Notes: generated by a model from the sequence alone, not told the origin. Positions 1-7,157 are shown, counted from the stretch's first letter. The stretch: DNA of 64,000 bases from Aquimarina brevivitae (GCF_004216895.1 NZ_SGXE01000005.1:1-64000); one strand, 5' to 3'. Numbers and translations are program-made.

Positions 1-35
1 AATAACTTAGCAGTAGCAGTTTGTTGTGTTTTCAT
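1..35 (-). CDS. N-terminus of a gene running off the left edge
   Basis: An ATG on the minus strand opens a frame of 11 codons (MKTQQTATAKL) that stays open to the window edge. A near-consensus -7 box lies 24 bases upstream. The product cannot be identified from so few residues. It is divergent from the cassette-like array, which is where an integron integrase gene would normally sit, but nothing in these 11 residues shows a recombinase. Confidence 0.4.
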   Translation of the reverse strand, partial: MKTQQTATAKL

Positions 36-58
36 ATCTTTTAATTTTTAGTACATCT

Positions 59-66
59 TAAAGATA
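59..66 (-). promoter_or_regulatory. Candidate -7 promoter box for the left-edge gene
   Basis: On the minus strand this reads TATCTTTA, 7 of 8 matches to the Bacteroidota -7 consensus TAnnTTTG, and it lies 24 bases upstream of the minus-strand ATG ending at 35. No clear -33 TTG element was found, so this is weak support. Confidence 0.3.
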
Positions 67-91
67 CACGATAAGCTGCTTTTACATAGAT

Positions 92-214
92 GCTATAATT
101 CATTGTGGCATAAAGTTAAAACAAAGCTTAATTTATAAATCAAACGTCTGGATTTCGGCGGAATAGTCCTGCGGACGATTCCACAACGAAATCATAGCCG
201 AGACCGTTATCGAC
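92..214 (+). repeat. attC-like palindromic site 1
   Basis: The left arm GCTATAATTCATTGTGG (92-108) pairs with CCACAACGAAATCATAGC (181-198). A central hairpin GAATAGTCC-TGC-GGACGATTC spans 161-181. The core GTTATCGAC is at 206-214, just before the first gene. The expected AAC-ending inverse core left of the first arm is not evident, so this site may be diverged at the array boundary or be a different kind of attachment site. Confidence 0.6.
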
Positions 215-221
215 AATTCGA

Positions 222-830
222 ATGAAAAGATATTTAATATTAGTCTTATTGAGTTTTTTACTTGTTTTCTGTAAAAAAGAAACGGAAAAGGAATCTATTA
301 AAATTGAAAACAAAATAGAAACTTTGGAAGCAAACTCTATTGAAAAAAATAATCCTGAAATACCAATAAGAGTATTTGCTGACCTAATAAATTTAACGGA
401 AACTAAAAGTTTAGAATTCTTAACGACTACCTCTGGAGTTGTTCCGCATTCTGATCTTGAATCTTTATGTAAGCAAGAAAAAGAAGGGTTTTATGGTTTT
501 TACCATTTAATAAATAAAGACCAAAAGTATCGGATGATAGGAATGTTAACAGTATATACAACGGACAAACCTGAAAGCTGGAAATTTAACTCAAAGAACG
601 AATCATTATCTATTCTTGAATTAAAAACAGATGATATAAAAGTATGGGATAGTATAGCAATTGGAACTGAAAAAAGTAAATTGCTAGATTTTATAGGAAC
701 TAGTTTTCATTATAAAAAAGGAAGTACTTTATATGCAGAACTGGGAGAATATAAGTCAAGCTTTACCATATCAAATGATACGATTAGCGGAATTAAAATA
801 GTAAAATCCTGTAAAGAAAAAAGTCGATAA
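222..830 (+). CDS. Lipoprotein of unknown function (cassette 1)
   Basis: This 202-residue protein starts with a short charged segment, a hydrophobic stretch and a lipobox ending at Cys17 (LLVFC), followed by Lys-Lys, so it should be a lipid-anchored envelope protein. The remainder is soluble and rich in Lys, Glu and Ser, with no motif I recognise. The ATG lies 7 bases after the core GTTATCGAC. The stop codon lies inside the matching inverse core GTCGATAAC (823-831), so the gene fills its cassette almost exactly. No promoter of its own is evident; expression may depend on read-through from upstream. Confidence 0.75.
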   Translation: MKRYLILVLLSFLLVFCKKETEKESIKIENKIETLEANSIEKNNPEIPIRVFADLINLTETKSLEFLTTTSGVVPHSDLESLCKQEKEGFYGFYHLINKDQKYRMIGMLTVYTTDKPESWKFNSKNESLSILELKTDDIKVWDSIAIGTEKSKLLDFIGTSFHYKKGSTLYAELGEYKSSFTISNDTISGIKIVKSCKEKSR

Positions 831-997
831 CAAAATATATGTGCTCATAGCAGCAAAGTGATCAATCGATTGGTTGTTGTATTTTTGGTAAGGCGCAATG
901 CTTGCTCGAGAGAAAAGTTAGCAATCACTGCGCAGAAAAATCAAAAAGCAAGGTAACATTTTGTGCTGCTACGACACATATATTAAACATTACCCAA
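823..997 (+). repeat. attC-like palindromic site 2
   Basis: The site opens with inverse core GTCGATAAC (823-831) and closes with core ATTACCCAA (989-997). Outer arms ATATATGTGCTCATAGCAGC (835-854) and GCTGCTACGACACATATAT (965-983) are imperfect reverse complements. Inner arms around 882-905 and 921-942 also pair. The palindrome is nearly the same sequence as site 6 (3945-4093), differing at roughly 18 of 149 positions by eye. Confidence 0.7.
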
Positions 998-1017
998 CAT
1001 TTGAAAAACCAACAGCA

Positions 1018-1869
1018 ATGTTTTGGAAAAAATGGAAAAAGAAAGAACGAATCGAAACGGTTGATTTGACCGAAAACGGATTTCTCATTAATTATAATGG
1101 CGAAATATCTCAATTCGAATGGAATGAAATTGACAAGCTAACTGGTTTCAAATTTGATAGGCTTACGATTGACGAAATTTGCCTAAATATTGAGGCGGAA
1201 AATAAAATAGCAATTGCAACAGAGGATTTTATAGGTTGGAGAAAATTTATGACGGAATTGCTAAATAAGTTCCCTGAAATAGATAAAAATTGGGAAGGAA
1301 TTATAGCACAATCACCTTTCAAAAGAAATGAAACGGTGTTGTTTAGCAGAATAAAAACAGAAGGTGTATTTAATTGTACTGAATGTGGAAAAGTCCATTC
1401 TGAATGGCCTGCGTTAGCTTTCAGTTCGCCAGCTAATTATCATAACCTTTCTGATGATGAAAAGTCTAAAATCGGAAAATTGGATACTGATTTTTGCGAA
1501 ATTCATTACAAAGACCAAATTGACCGATTTATAAGAGTAACACTTACTCAAAAAGTAAAAGACGCTTGTGAAACTTTGGAATATGGACTTTGGGTATCAT
1601 TAAGCGAAAAAAGTTATTTAGACTATAAAGAAAATTACAATAATCCGAATCACAAAACTGGCTATTTTGGTTGGTTATGCAGCAACATCCCACAATATGG
1701 TGAAACAATTTCGATTCCTTGCGACGTAATGACAAGAACAGGAAATAGTAGGCCTGAAATTTTTCCTCATCAAGATTTTGACCATCCATTTGTTAGAGAC
1801 TATTATTACGGAATAACCAAAAAGGATGCGGAAAAAAGAATAAACGAAATGATAAAAAACCTTGGGTAA
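1018..1869 (+). CDS. DUF2199-type protein with N-terminal PH-like region (cassette 2)
   Basis: This 283-residue soluble protein has two parts. Residues 1-110 resemble small PH-like bacterial domains (pattern W-x-x-I-x-x-L...ICLNI...FP-x-I-x-x-W). Residues 115-283 match DUF2199: a C-x2-C pair at 120/123 followed by GKVH, a conserved Cys160, and the hallmark EYGLWVSLSEKSY near 188-200. The function of DUF2199 is unknown; metal binding by the cysteines is an inference. I chose ATG 1018 because an upstream in-frame TTG at 961 lies inside the palindromic site. The stop codon sits in the inverse core TTGGGTAAC. Confidence 0.8.
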   Translation: MFWKKWKKKERIETVDLTENGFLINYNGEISQFEWNEIDKLTGFKFDRLTIDEICLNIEAENKIAIATEDFIGWRKFMTELLNKFPEIDKNWEGIIAQSPFKRNETVLFSRIKTEGVFNCTECGKVHSEWPALAFSSPANYHNLSDDEKSKIGKLDTDFCEIHYKDQIDRFIRVTLTQKVKDACETLEYGLWVSLSEKSYLDYKENYNNPNHKTGYFGWLCSNIPQYGETISIPCDVMTRTGNSRPEIFPHQDFDHPFVRDYYYGITKKDAEKRINEMIKNLG

Positions 1870-2057
1870 CAACACCTATGCGATAATGCGGAGTTTAGGT
1901 TAACTCTTATGGCTCTTGCCTATTTGGTTTGTCACCAAAGATTTAAATTAAGTATTTTAGAAAAGATAAAAACAAAACATAAACTTTGGCTAAGTGCTAG
2001 CTCAGAAAACCAGTGATTTTCTGCTTCCGCACTAGGCATAGCTAAACGTTACCACAT
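1862..2057 (+). repeat. attC-like palindromic site 3
   Basis: The site opens with inverse core TTGGGTAAC (1862-1870) and closes with core GTTACCACAT (2048-2057). Arms CTATGCGATAATGCGG (1876-1891) and CCGCACTAGGCATAG (2027-2041) pair imperfectly. CCAAAG (1935-1940) pairs with CTTTGG (1984-1989). A small side hairpin CAGAAAA/TTTTCTG lies at 2003-2023. At about 196 bp this is the longest site in the array. Confidence 0.7.
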
Positions 2058-2071
2058 ATTATAAAAAAAGA

Positions 2072-2548
2072 ATGAAGAGAATTTTATTAGCAGTTTTGGC
2101 TGCTTTGGGTATTAATTTTGGAGTTAAATCCCAAACGGAAAAACTGGATAGTGGCTTAAGAAATACTTTGAAATTAGTCGCTGACCGATTTGAAAAAGAT
2201 AATCATGCCTATTTAATTAATTTGGCAAAAGATAATTCTGTGATAATACAAATTGTTCACGGAGCTTTAATACAACAAACAAGTACTCCTAAAAATGAAT
2301 TTAATTTTTCATTAAATCTAACTTTTGACAACCAAATAGACGAATTAAATAGTTTCAGGGAATTAAAAATAGCAAGTGAATTCATAAATTATGAATGGGA
2401 TGGAATTCCGTGTTTTGCAGTGAACTTCGGAAATAATTTAGAAAAGGCTAACAGAATAGTTCTCGAGGTTCTTCAAAAAGTTTATGGATTTAAACCTGAT
2501 GATATTTTCGAATTTGAAATTTATGATCAAGGTAAAATTAGAATTTAA
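2072..2548 (+). CDS. Secreted protein of unknown function (cassette 3)
   Basis: This 158-residue protein begins with a typical signal peptide (MKRILLAVLAALGINFGVKS) that probably ends at SQ, so it is likely periplasmic or outer-membrane associated. The mature part alternates short strands and helices and carries no recognised motif. The gene lies between core GTTACCACAT and inverse core ATGTGGTAAC, a perfect 10-base complementary pair. An A-rich stretch with AAAAAAAG precedes the ATG. I do not recognise the family. Confidence 0.72.
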   Translation: MKRILLAVLAALGINFGVKSQTEKLDSGLRNTLKLVADRFEKDNHAYLINLAKDNSVIIQIVHGALIQQTSTPKNEFNFSLNLTFDNQIDELNSFRELKIASEFINYEWDGIPCFAVNFGNNLEKANRIVLEVLQKVYGFKPDDIFEFEIYDQGKIRI

Positions 2549-2552
2549 AAAC

Positions 2553-2688
2553 ATGTGGTAACAAAGTGTATAGCTCATTGCGGCTGAATTCCTAATCGGA
2601 ATTCATTGCAATTTTACTGCCTTAGTGACTTATCGGAATGTTTCCTTCGGAAAATCCCGCAACAAGCTATACACAGAACGTTTGCAAC
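2553..2688 (+). repeat. attC-like palindromic site 4
   Basis: Inverse core ATGTGGTAAC (2553-2562) and core GTTTGCAAC (2680-2688) bound the site. The arms GTGTATAGCTCATTGCGG (2566-2583) and CCGCAACAAGCTATACAC (2657-2674) differ from perfect complementarity at only two positions. Side hairpins GAATTCC/GGAATTC (2586-2604) and TTTCC/GGAAA (2641-2653) lie inside. Confidence 0.75.
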
Positions 2689-2691
2689 AAT

Positions 2692-3309
2692 ATGAACAGA
2701 CTAATTTCAGTTTTATTAATTTTAATGATTTTCGGATGTAACAGCATTTCTGAAAAGAAAAAAAGTGAAATAAATGAAAGGTCTGAATTGAAAGAAAAGG
2801 TTAAAGAAGAAAACGAAGAATGGAATTTTAAGAAACATCTTGATAATGAGATTGAATATCCTTTAAAGAAACTGAATCGAAAACCTATTTCTGAATTAAA
2901 ATCTGAAACATTAAGAATTTGGAGATTTCCAGGAGGTGGAGCTGTTTTTGAGCAAATGTTAGAATTTAATAAAAGTAATTCTGAACTGACATTTCACTCA
3001 TACTTAATTGAGGATTTTGAGTATGAAAAAGAAAACCAATTGTCTAAACTAAATTTCTCGAAAAAAATTAGCGAAAAAAGAATTATCAGCGAATTAAAAT
3101 CAATAATCTCCGACTCTGAATTTATTGAAACTGAAGATAGCGAAAAATATTGTGAACCTTTTTTGGGTTGTGCAGATGTTTATCTTGTTGAATTTACAAA
3201 CGGGAATAAGACAAATAAGTTTATTATAAATCATAACTTTGAGAAATGTGACAACAAGAAGGCGGATAACTCGAAAAAGATTTTTAAAATAATGAACGAA
3301 ATAATATAA
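2692..3309 (+). CDS. Lipoprotein of unknown function (cassette 4)
   Basis: The 205-residue product has a short signal sequence with lipobox IFGC (Cys16), followed by a highly charged Lys/Glu linker (about residues 17-45) that may be helical, then a globular region. Cysteines in CEPFLGC and a later FEKCD could form disulfides. An upstream in-frame ATG at 2638 lies within the palindromic site and would bury the signal peptide, so I place the start at 2692, 3 bases after the core GTTTGCAAC. I see no known family. Confidence 0.75.
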   Translation: MNRLISVLLILMIFGCNSISEKKKSEINERSELKEKVKEENEEWNFKKHLDNEIEYPLKKLNRKPISELKSETLRIWRFPGGGAVFEQMLEFNKSNSELTFHSYLIEDFEYEKENQLSKLNFSKKISEKRIISELKSIISDSEFIETEDSEKYCEPFLGCADVYLVEFTNGNKTNKFIINHNFEKCDNKKADNSKKIFKIMNEII

Positions 3310-3314
3310 ATACA

Positions 3315-3451
3315 GTTGCTAACACCGTATATAATTTATTGCTAGTTCTAGCCTACTTACGAACATTCCTGCGGAATATTCTATCTGTGTTGTATTTGCT
3401 AGCTTTAGTACTTAAACACGCCACTAATCTTATACATAAACGTTGTAGCCA
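3315..3451 (+). repeat. attC-like palindromic site 5
   Basis: Inverse core GTTGCTAAC (3315-3323) and core GTTGTAGCCA (3442-3451) bound the site. Outer arms GTATATAA (3327-3334) and CTTATAC (3429-3435) pair. A central hairpin GAACATTCC-TGC-GGAATATTC lies at 3361-3381 with the same TGC loop as site 1. The intermediate arms are less perfect than in the other sites. Confidence 0.6.
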
Positions 3452-3461
3452 ATTAAACTGA

Positions 3462-3929
3462 ATGCGAAAAACAGTCGAATTTATAGAAGATAGAATTAAG
3501 TGGAGAGCTTCTCAACATAATCTACCGAATAAAAACACCTTTTTATTTGAGAACTTGACTGACGAAGTTAAAATGAAATACCTAAATCATTTTGACGAAA
3601 AAGATAGCGGAAAAATAATCTTACTATTTACGGATTCAAAGAATAATTGGACAGCATTAGGAACAAAAAGAATTATTGGGTATGATGGAACAAAACTCAA
3701 CTCTGTAAAATTAGATTCAATTGAAGATGTGGACTCTAAAAATCGGAAAGAATATTTCGAAAAAGCAGAAGCTGGTGAAACTAAACTCAAAAAAATTAAA
3801 AAACGCAACGAACGCGAATTATTAGTTACTGAATTTGACGGGAAAGAAACGATTTTTATTACGAAAAAAGGAAGTGACTTATTCTCTCTCTGGAATATTA
3901 TGATTATGATCACGAGATTAAATAAATAA
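3462..3929 (+). CDS. Protein of unknown function (cassette 5)
   Basis: This 155-residue protein has no signal peptide and looks cytoplasmic. Residues 60-100 (WTALGTKRIIGYDG) and the following basic KKIKKRNERE stretch recall the strand pattern of small PH-like domains found in cassette-borne and immunity-type proteins, but this is only a resemblance. The C-terminal segment is hydrophobic (LFSLWNIMIMITRL) and may be a helix packed on the domain. The gene is bounded by core GTTGTAGCCA and inverse core TGGCCACAAC. Confidence 0.68.
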   Translation: MRKTVEFIEDRIKWRASQHNLPNKNTFLFENLTDEVKMKYLNHFDEKDSGKIILLFTDSKNNWTALGTKRIIGYDGTKLNSVKLDSIEDVDSKNRKEYFEKAEAGETKLKKIKKRNERELLVTEFDGKETIFITKKGSDLFSLWNIMIMITRLNK

Positions 3930-3931
3930 AC

Positions 3932-4107
3932 TGGCCACAACAACATATATGTGATCATAGCAGCTAAGTGATTAATCGAATGGTTCTTGTATATTTGGTA
4001 AGGCGCAATTCTTGCAGAAAGTGAAAGTTAGCAAACAATGCGCAGAAAAATCAAAAAATAAGGTAACATTTTGCCCTGCTACGACACATATATTAAACGT
4101 TGTGTAC
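3932..4107 (+). repeat. attC-like palindromic site 6
   Basis: Inverse core TGGCCACAAC (3932-3941) and core GTTGTGTAC (4099-4107) bound a palindrome almost identical to site 2. The arms are at 3945-3963 and 4076-4093, with the inner GGTAAGGCGCAAT and TGCGCAGAAAAATC segments conserved. Only the cassette-specific core bases differ strongly from site 2. Confidence 0.75.
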
Positions 4108-4108
4108 A

Positions 4109-4606
4109 ATGCCAAAAATGATAAAGAAATTTAACCTTAAACTGATTTTATTAGAATGTTTTGCTCTTATTTTTATCATTAGCGGAATTGACCGATTGTA
4201 CGTGGCATATAATGGAAAACAATTCGATGCATTGATGAATGAGGATTGGGAAAAATTTGACAGTCTGACTGAAGTGCGGATTGGACAATTTTTCGCCGAC
4301 CAAGCTTATTGGACTTTAGCCAGTTTAATAATCGGAGTTATAGCAGTTGGATTGGTAAATTGGAAGTATAAATTTGGAATTATCAACTCAATAGTAGTTC
4401 TAATTCTGACATTTGGAATTTACTCATCTGGAATTTACTCATCTGGAATTATAAACAGATACTTGAATTACTTTTGCGGATTATTTGCTAAAGGATATGG
4501 AATGGCTTTTCTAATAGGTGGTTTGATAATATTATTAACTGGAATCATCATTTTGTGGCAAGCCATAACGATGAATAAAAAGCACAGTACACAACACCGG
4601 CTATAG
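4109..4606 (+). CDS. Four-helix integral membrane protein (cassette 6)
   Basis: The 165-residue product has about four transmembrane segments (roughly residues 10-28, 63-83, 88-112 and 130-150) and a short basic tail. No family is recognised. ATG 4109 follows the core GTTGTGTAC directly; an in-frame TTG at 4100 is part of the core, and ATG 4118 is an alternative start. The coding region reads through the inverse core GTACACAAC (4587-4595), so the last five residues are encoded by the attachment site. An in-frame 15-base tandem repeat lies in the third helix. Confidence 0.7.
   Translation: MPKMIKKFNLKLILLECFALIFIISGIDRLYVAYNGKQFDALMNEDWEKFDSLTEVRIGQFFADQAYWTLASLIIGVIAVGLVNWKYKFGIINSIVVLILTFGIYSSGIYSSGIINRYLNYFCGLFAKGYGMAFLIGGLIILLTGIIILWQAITMNKKHSTQHRL
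4415..4450 (+). repeat. 15-bp in-frame tandem repeat
   Basis: GGAATTTACTCATCT occurs twice in direct succession (4415-4429, 4430-4444) followed by a partial third copy. It encodes GIYSS twice within a membrane helix. It may be a length-variable tract. Confidence 0.7.
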
Positions 4607-4620
4607 TTCATTGCAGCTGT
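4587..4620 (+). repeat. Truncated attC-like site 7 (left half)
   Basis: The inverse core GTACACAAC (4587-4595) and a left arm CCGGCTATAGTTCATTGCAG resemble the left halves of the other sites. I could not find a complementary right arm or a GTT core before the next gene at 4746. This probably marks the right end of the array, where the site was cut by a deletion or an old junction. Confidence 0.5.
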
Positions 4621-4745
4621 CCCGAAGATTCAGAGCACAAACGGAATTCAACGGATTTTGCTATCTTTCTAACCGAAACGAATGTGTTTCGTAAACGCTA
4701 CTGCTCAAACACCATAACTTAATACACCATTTAAAACAAACAACA

Positions 4746-5378
4746 ATGAGAACATATTGGGGAATATTACTTTTGAGTATAGTTACAATTTCTTGCAGTG
4801 GACAATCCAACAACAGGACAGAAAGAAACGTTGGCGGACCCTGCCAGGATTGTCAGGCGGTGATGGACTTTACCAAACTAAATAGCACACTCAAATCAAC
4901 GGACACCATAATAGGTTTTGAAAAGAATGACCCCAAAATTAAACTATCGGGAACTGTATTTCAAAAAGATGGTAAAACGCCAGCAGAAAATGTGATACTC
5001 TACTTATATCAAACCGATCGTAACGGAATTTATCAAGCTGGAGAAGATCCTTTCGGCTGGGAAAAAACTCACGGTCAGTATCGAACTTGGTTGAAAACTG
5101 GTAAAGATGGAAAGTTTTCGTTTTATACCTTCCGACCAGCTCCCTACCCTAAAGTAAATGAACCTGAACACATCCACGTATATGTTAAAGAACCGGGTAC
5201 TATTCCCTATTATTTAGACAGCTATTTTTTTGAAAGTGACCCCAAGCTAACCGAGGAAAAGAAACAATCCCACAAAAACAGAGGTGGGTCAGGAATCGTA
5301 ACACTCCAAAAGAAAGATGGCATTTGGACAGCGCATAGAAATTTAATTCTAGGAAAGAATATACCTGATTATGAATAG
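4746..5378 (+). CDS. Intradiol ring-cleavage dioxygenase-like lipoprotein
   Basis: The 210-residue product carries a lipobox at Cys17 (TISC) and a domain of the intradiol (catechol/protocatechuate) dioxygenase superfamily. The iron-ligand pattern Tyr-Tyr-His-His is present as Tyr96, Tyr134 (APYP) and His142/His144 (PEHIHVYV). Catabolic members are cytoplasmic; this one is exported and is shorter than them. Its substrate is unknown, and no aromatic-degradation genes lie nearby. Cysteines at 33 and 36 (CQDC) follow the signal. It lies outside the cassette array because no core sequence precedes it. Confidence 0.8.
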   Translation: MRTYWGILLLSIVTISCSGQSNNRTERNVGGPCQDCQAVMDFTKLNSTLKSTDTIIGFEKNDPKIKLSGTVFQKDGKTPAENVILYLYQTDRNGIYQAGEDPFGWEKTHGQYRTWLKTGKDGKFSFYTFRPAPYPKVNEPEHIHVYVKEPGTIPYYLDSYFFESDPKLTEEKKQSHKNRGGSGIVTLQKKDGIWTAHRNLILGKNIPDYE

Positions 5379-5772
5379 ATAGGCTATTCACTACCCACTG
5401 CTTTTAAACCCTATCTTTCGACACTTAACCTATAAAGCATTATTTAGCGTTTTCTTTATGTTCATTACAGATTGTTTAAGCAGTAATTAAGAATTTATAG
5501 ACCTATATCCTTTTAGATTTTGCGAATACTTTATCCTTTATTTCATAAAATGAAGCAAGCGTTATAGACACAATAAAAATCTATGATGAGCTAGGCAAGA
5601 ACCCTAGATTCGGCAATAAAAAATTCAAAAATTGAAAAGTGAAACTGAAAACGTAGGGTATAAAAAAATGTGAGCGCATATTTTAAACCTAAACACAAAA
5701 ATAGAAAGAAAACATAATTCCGAAAGCGAATAAATAGAGAAACGAAATAGAATCGGTGAAAACTTTACAAAT
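5379..5772. other. Gene-poor interval
   Basis: No convincing gene, terminator or promoter was seen. A short + frame around 5548-5635 could encode about 28 residues ending in KNPRFGNKKFKN, but it lacks a start codon and may be a gene fragment. Confidence 0.4.
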
Positions 5773-6060
5773 ATGCTCATAGAACAACAAGCAAATAAAC
5801 GTTTTAAGAAGTTAAAAAACCTATTAACCCAAGCATTTGGATTCGTATCAGCTTAATATTATCAAACACTTCTAACTGGTCTTTGGCTAGCATTCGGAAC
5901 TGGACTTGGTATTACCTTTGGACCAATCTTAGATTTACAATCAGGAATAGTTTATGGAAATATATTTGACTCAAGCTTAGGCTTACTTGTAGGACTAATT
6001 GAAGGTTCGTTTCTGGAAAAGAATAAAAAAGTAAAACATCTTGTACTAATTCATTTTTAA
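5773..6060 (+). pseudogene. Decayed small glycine-zipper membrane protein gene
   Basis: ATG 5773 opens a frame (MLIEQQANKRFKKLKNLL) that stops at TAA 5854-5856 (codon 28) but continues in the same frame to 6058. The remainder reads as a membrane segment with glycine repeats (LAFGTGLGITFGPILD, then SLGLLVGLIEGSFLE) and a basic tail. That pattern is typical of small Bacteroidota glycine-rich membrane proteins of about 60-90 residues. The single in-frame stop suggests recent inactivation. Alternatively, only the downstream part is translated from a non-ATG start. Confidence 0.55.
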
Positions 6061-6416
6061 AAATAATAGCTTGACTAAGTAGGCTTCTCTTAGAAATTAT
6101 AGAACTACTTTTTTTGAAAGCGCCCCTTACCTAACGATCAAATAAAATAGAGGGCAACCTGGAATCGTCCAAGTTGCGCTAAAAATGAAAGTTAGACACT
6201 CCGTCAAGATATTATTTGGGCTAATCATTCTTCATAAAAAGGGAAACGCTTTCGTAAACTTCCTCAAAAATGCTCGCTAAAAAAGAATAAATTAAGTTCT
6301 CACCCTTTTCCGTGAGGTTCAAAAAAATTAAAGATTATATCTTCGCCGACCAGTAACACAATTTTTTTTTAATTAATCACACACATCATTTCACTTATTT
6401 ATTACCCTAAAAAGCC
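6061..6416. other. Gene-poor interval before the 6417 gene
   Basis: No gene was recognised. A near-consensus -7 box TATCTTCG at 6338-6345 is the likely promoter of the gene starting at 6417, with a long A/T-rich leader of about 65 bases. Confidence 0.4.
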
Positions 6417-6995
6417 ATGAACAACAAACTCATCAAAGGAATACTTTTTTTGTTTTTATTAGCTTCAAATTCTATAGAAGCCCAGTTTATCAAAGAAACT
6501 GCGATCCAGGGGCAAATAGGTTTTGGTAGCACTGCACCGTATAGAAGTAGCGATGAAATTGTAAATTCTGGTTTTTTTGCTCAGGGAGAATTAGTATTAA
6601 AAGCTGCTTCTTGGTTTGAGTTAAGGCCTTATTTAGGATTTATTTCAACGAGCTCCGATGGAGAAGATGTGAATGGAAATCCAACCGACGAAAAAGCTGA
6701 ATCTAAAGCTGTACTATTAGGCGGAAAAGCACGTGTTAGAGCTCCTATCCCTTGGGTAGCACCTTATCTTGAATTAGGAATCGGAACTTCCATTGGTGAA
6801 TTTGAAACACTAACCTTTTACCACGATATTGAAAAGGGTGGTATTATACCTCATATCCCCTTTTCATTAGGACTAGAGCTAGGAAGAAACCATGATGTTG
6901 ATGTGGGCGTTGCTTTGTATTATCAGCCTACGGTTAAACAAGGTGTTGCGGCACTTAGTTTTGGACTTACCTTTCCCATCAATACCAAAGACTAG
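6417..6995 (+). CDS. Outer-membrane beta-barrel protein
   Basis: The 192-residue protein has a signal peptide ending IEAQ (about residue 23) and then alternating amphipathic strands with glycine and aromatic residues (QIGFGSTAPYRSS, APYLELGIGTSIG, PFSLGLELGRN). It ends in a strand with aromatic Phe residues (FGLTFPIN). This is the pattern of small 8-stranded outer-membrane barrels. Substrate or partner is unknown. It appears monocistronic, with a candidate promoter near 6340. Confidence 0.75.
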   Translation: MNNKLIKGILFLFLLASNSIEAQFIKETAIQGQIGFGSTAPYRSSDEIVNSGFFAQGELVLKAASWFELRPYLGFISTSSDGEDVNGNPTDEKAESKAVLLGGKARVRAPIPWVAPYLELGIGTSIGEFETLTFYHDIEKGGIIPHIPFSLGLELGRNHDVDVGVALYYQPTVKQGVAALSFGLTFPINTKD

Positions 6996-7157
6996 TTTTT
7001 TACTATATCCTGGTTAACCCGTACATAGCTTAATTGTTATAGTGTGCGTGCCAGCTACAATTATTACTATAGTGATTTCGTAATCGATTTAATCAATTAA
7101 TACGAAAATTTTGTAGTATCGGTATACTATTTGATATACCTTAAAAAAACAAAACTG

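Larger units (their letters stand above)
92..4610 (+). mobile_element. Integron-like cassette array of six single-gene units
   Basis: Six genes on the same strand alternate with imperfect palindromes of about 136-196 bp. In each unit the left-end sequence is the reverse complement of the right-end sequence: GTTATCGAC/GTCGATAAC, ATTACCCAA/TTGGGTAAC, GTTACCACAT/ATGTGGTAAC, GTTTGCAAC/GTTGCTAAC, GTTGTAGCCA/TGGCCACAAC, GTTGTGTAC/GTACACAAC. Three pairs are perfect and three have one mismatch. The matched sequence changes from unit to unit, while an invariant AAC opens each complete site and (A/G)TT closes it. This is how core and inverse-core sites of integron cassettes behave. The matched bases do not follow the classical GTTRRRY consensus and the sites are longer than most attC sites. 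No integrase gene is visible, so this may be an integrase-less array or a related, uncharacterised cassette system. Confidence 0.7.

Noticed and set aside
961..1017. Start of the cassette 2 gene at TTG 961
   Set aside because: The codons lie inside the palindromic site 2 and its core; the resulting residues are not part of the domain. ATG 1018 gives a full-length protein.
925..1322. Frames opposite to the cassette 2 gene as separate genes
   Set aside because: They overlap the well-supported DUF2199 gene on the other strand, lack recognisable domains and have no promoter or terminator signals.
2638..2691. Start of the cassette 4 gene at ATG 2638
   Set aside because: The extension encodes the site arms and would place 18 residues before a clear lipoprotein signal.
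823..4107. Repeats between genes as a CRISPR array or simple direct repeats
   Set aside because: The repeats are 136-196 bp inverted structures separated by whole genes, their core bases vary per unit, and there are no short uniform repeats with spacers.
4100..4108. TTG 4100 as the start of the cassette 6 gene
   Set aside because: It lies inside the core GTTGTGTAC; ATG 4109 is adjacent and conventional.
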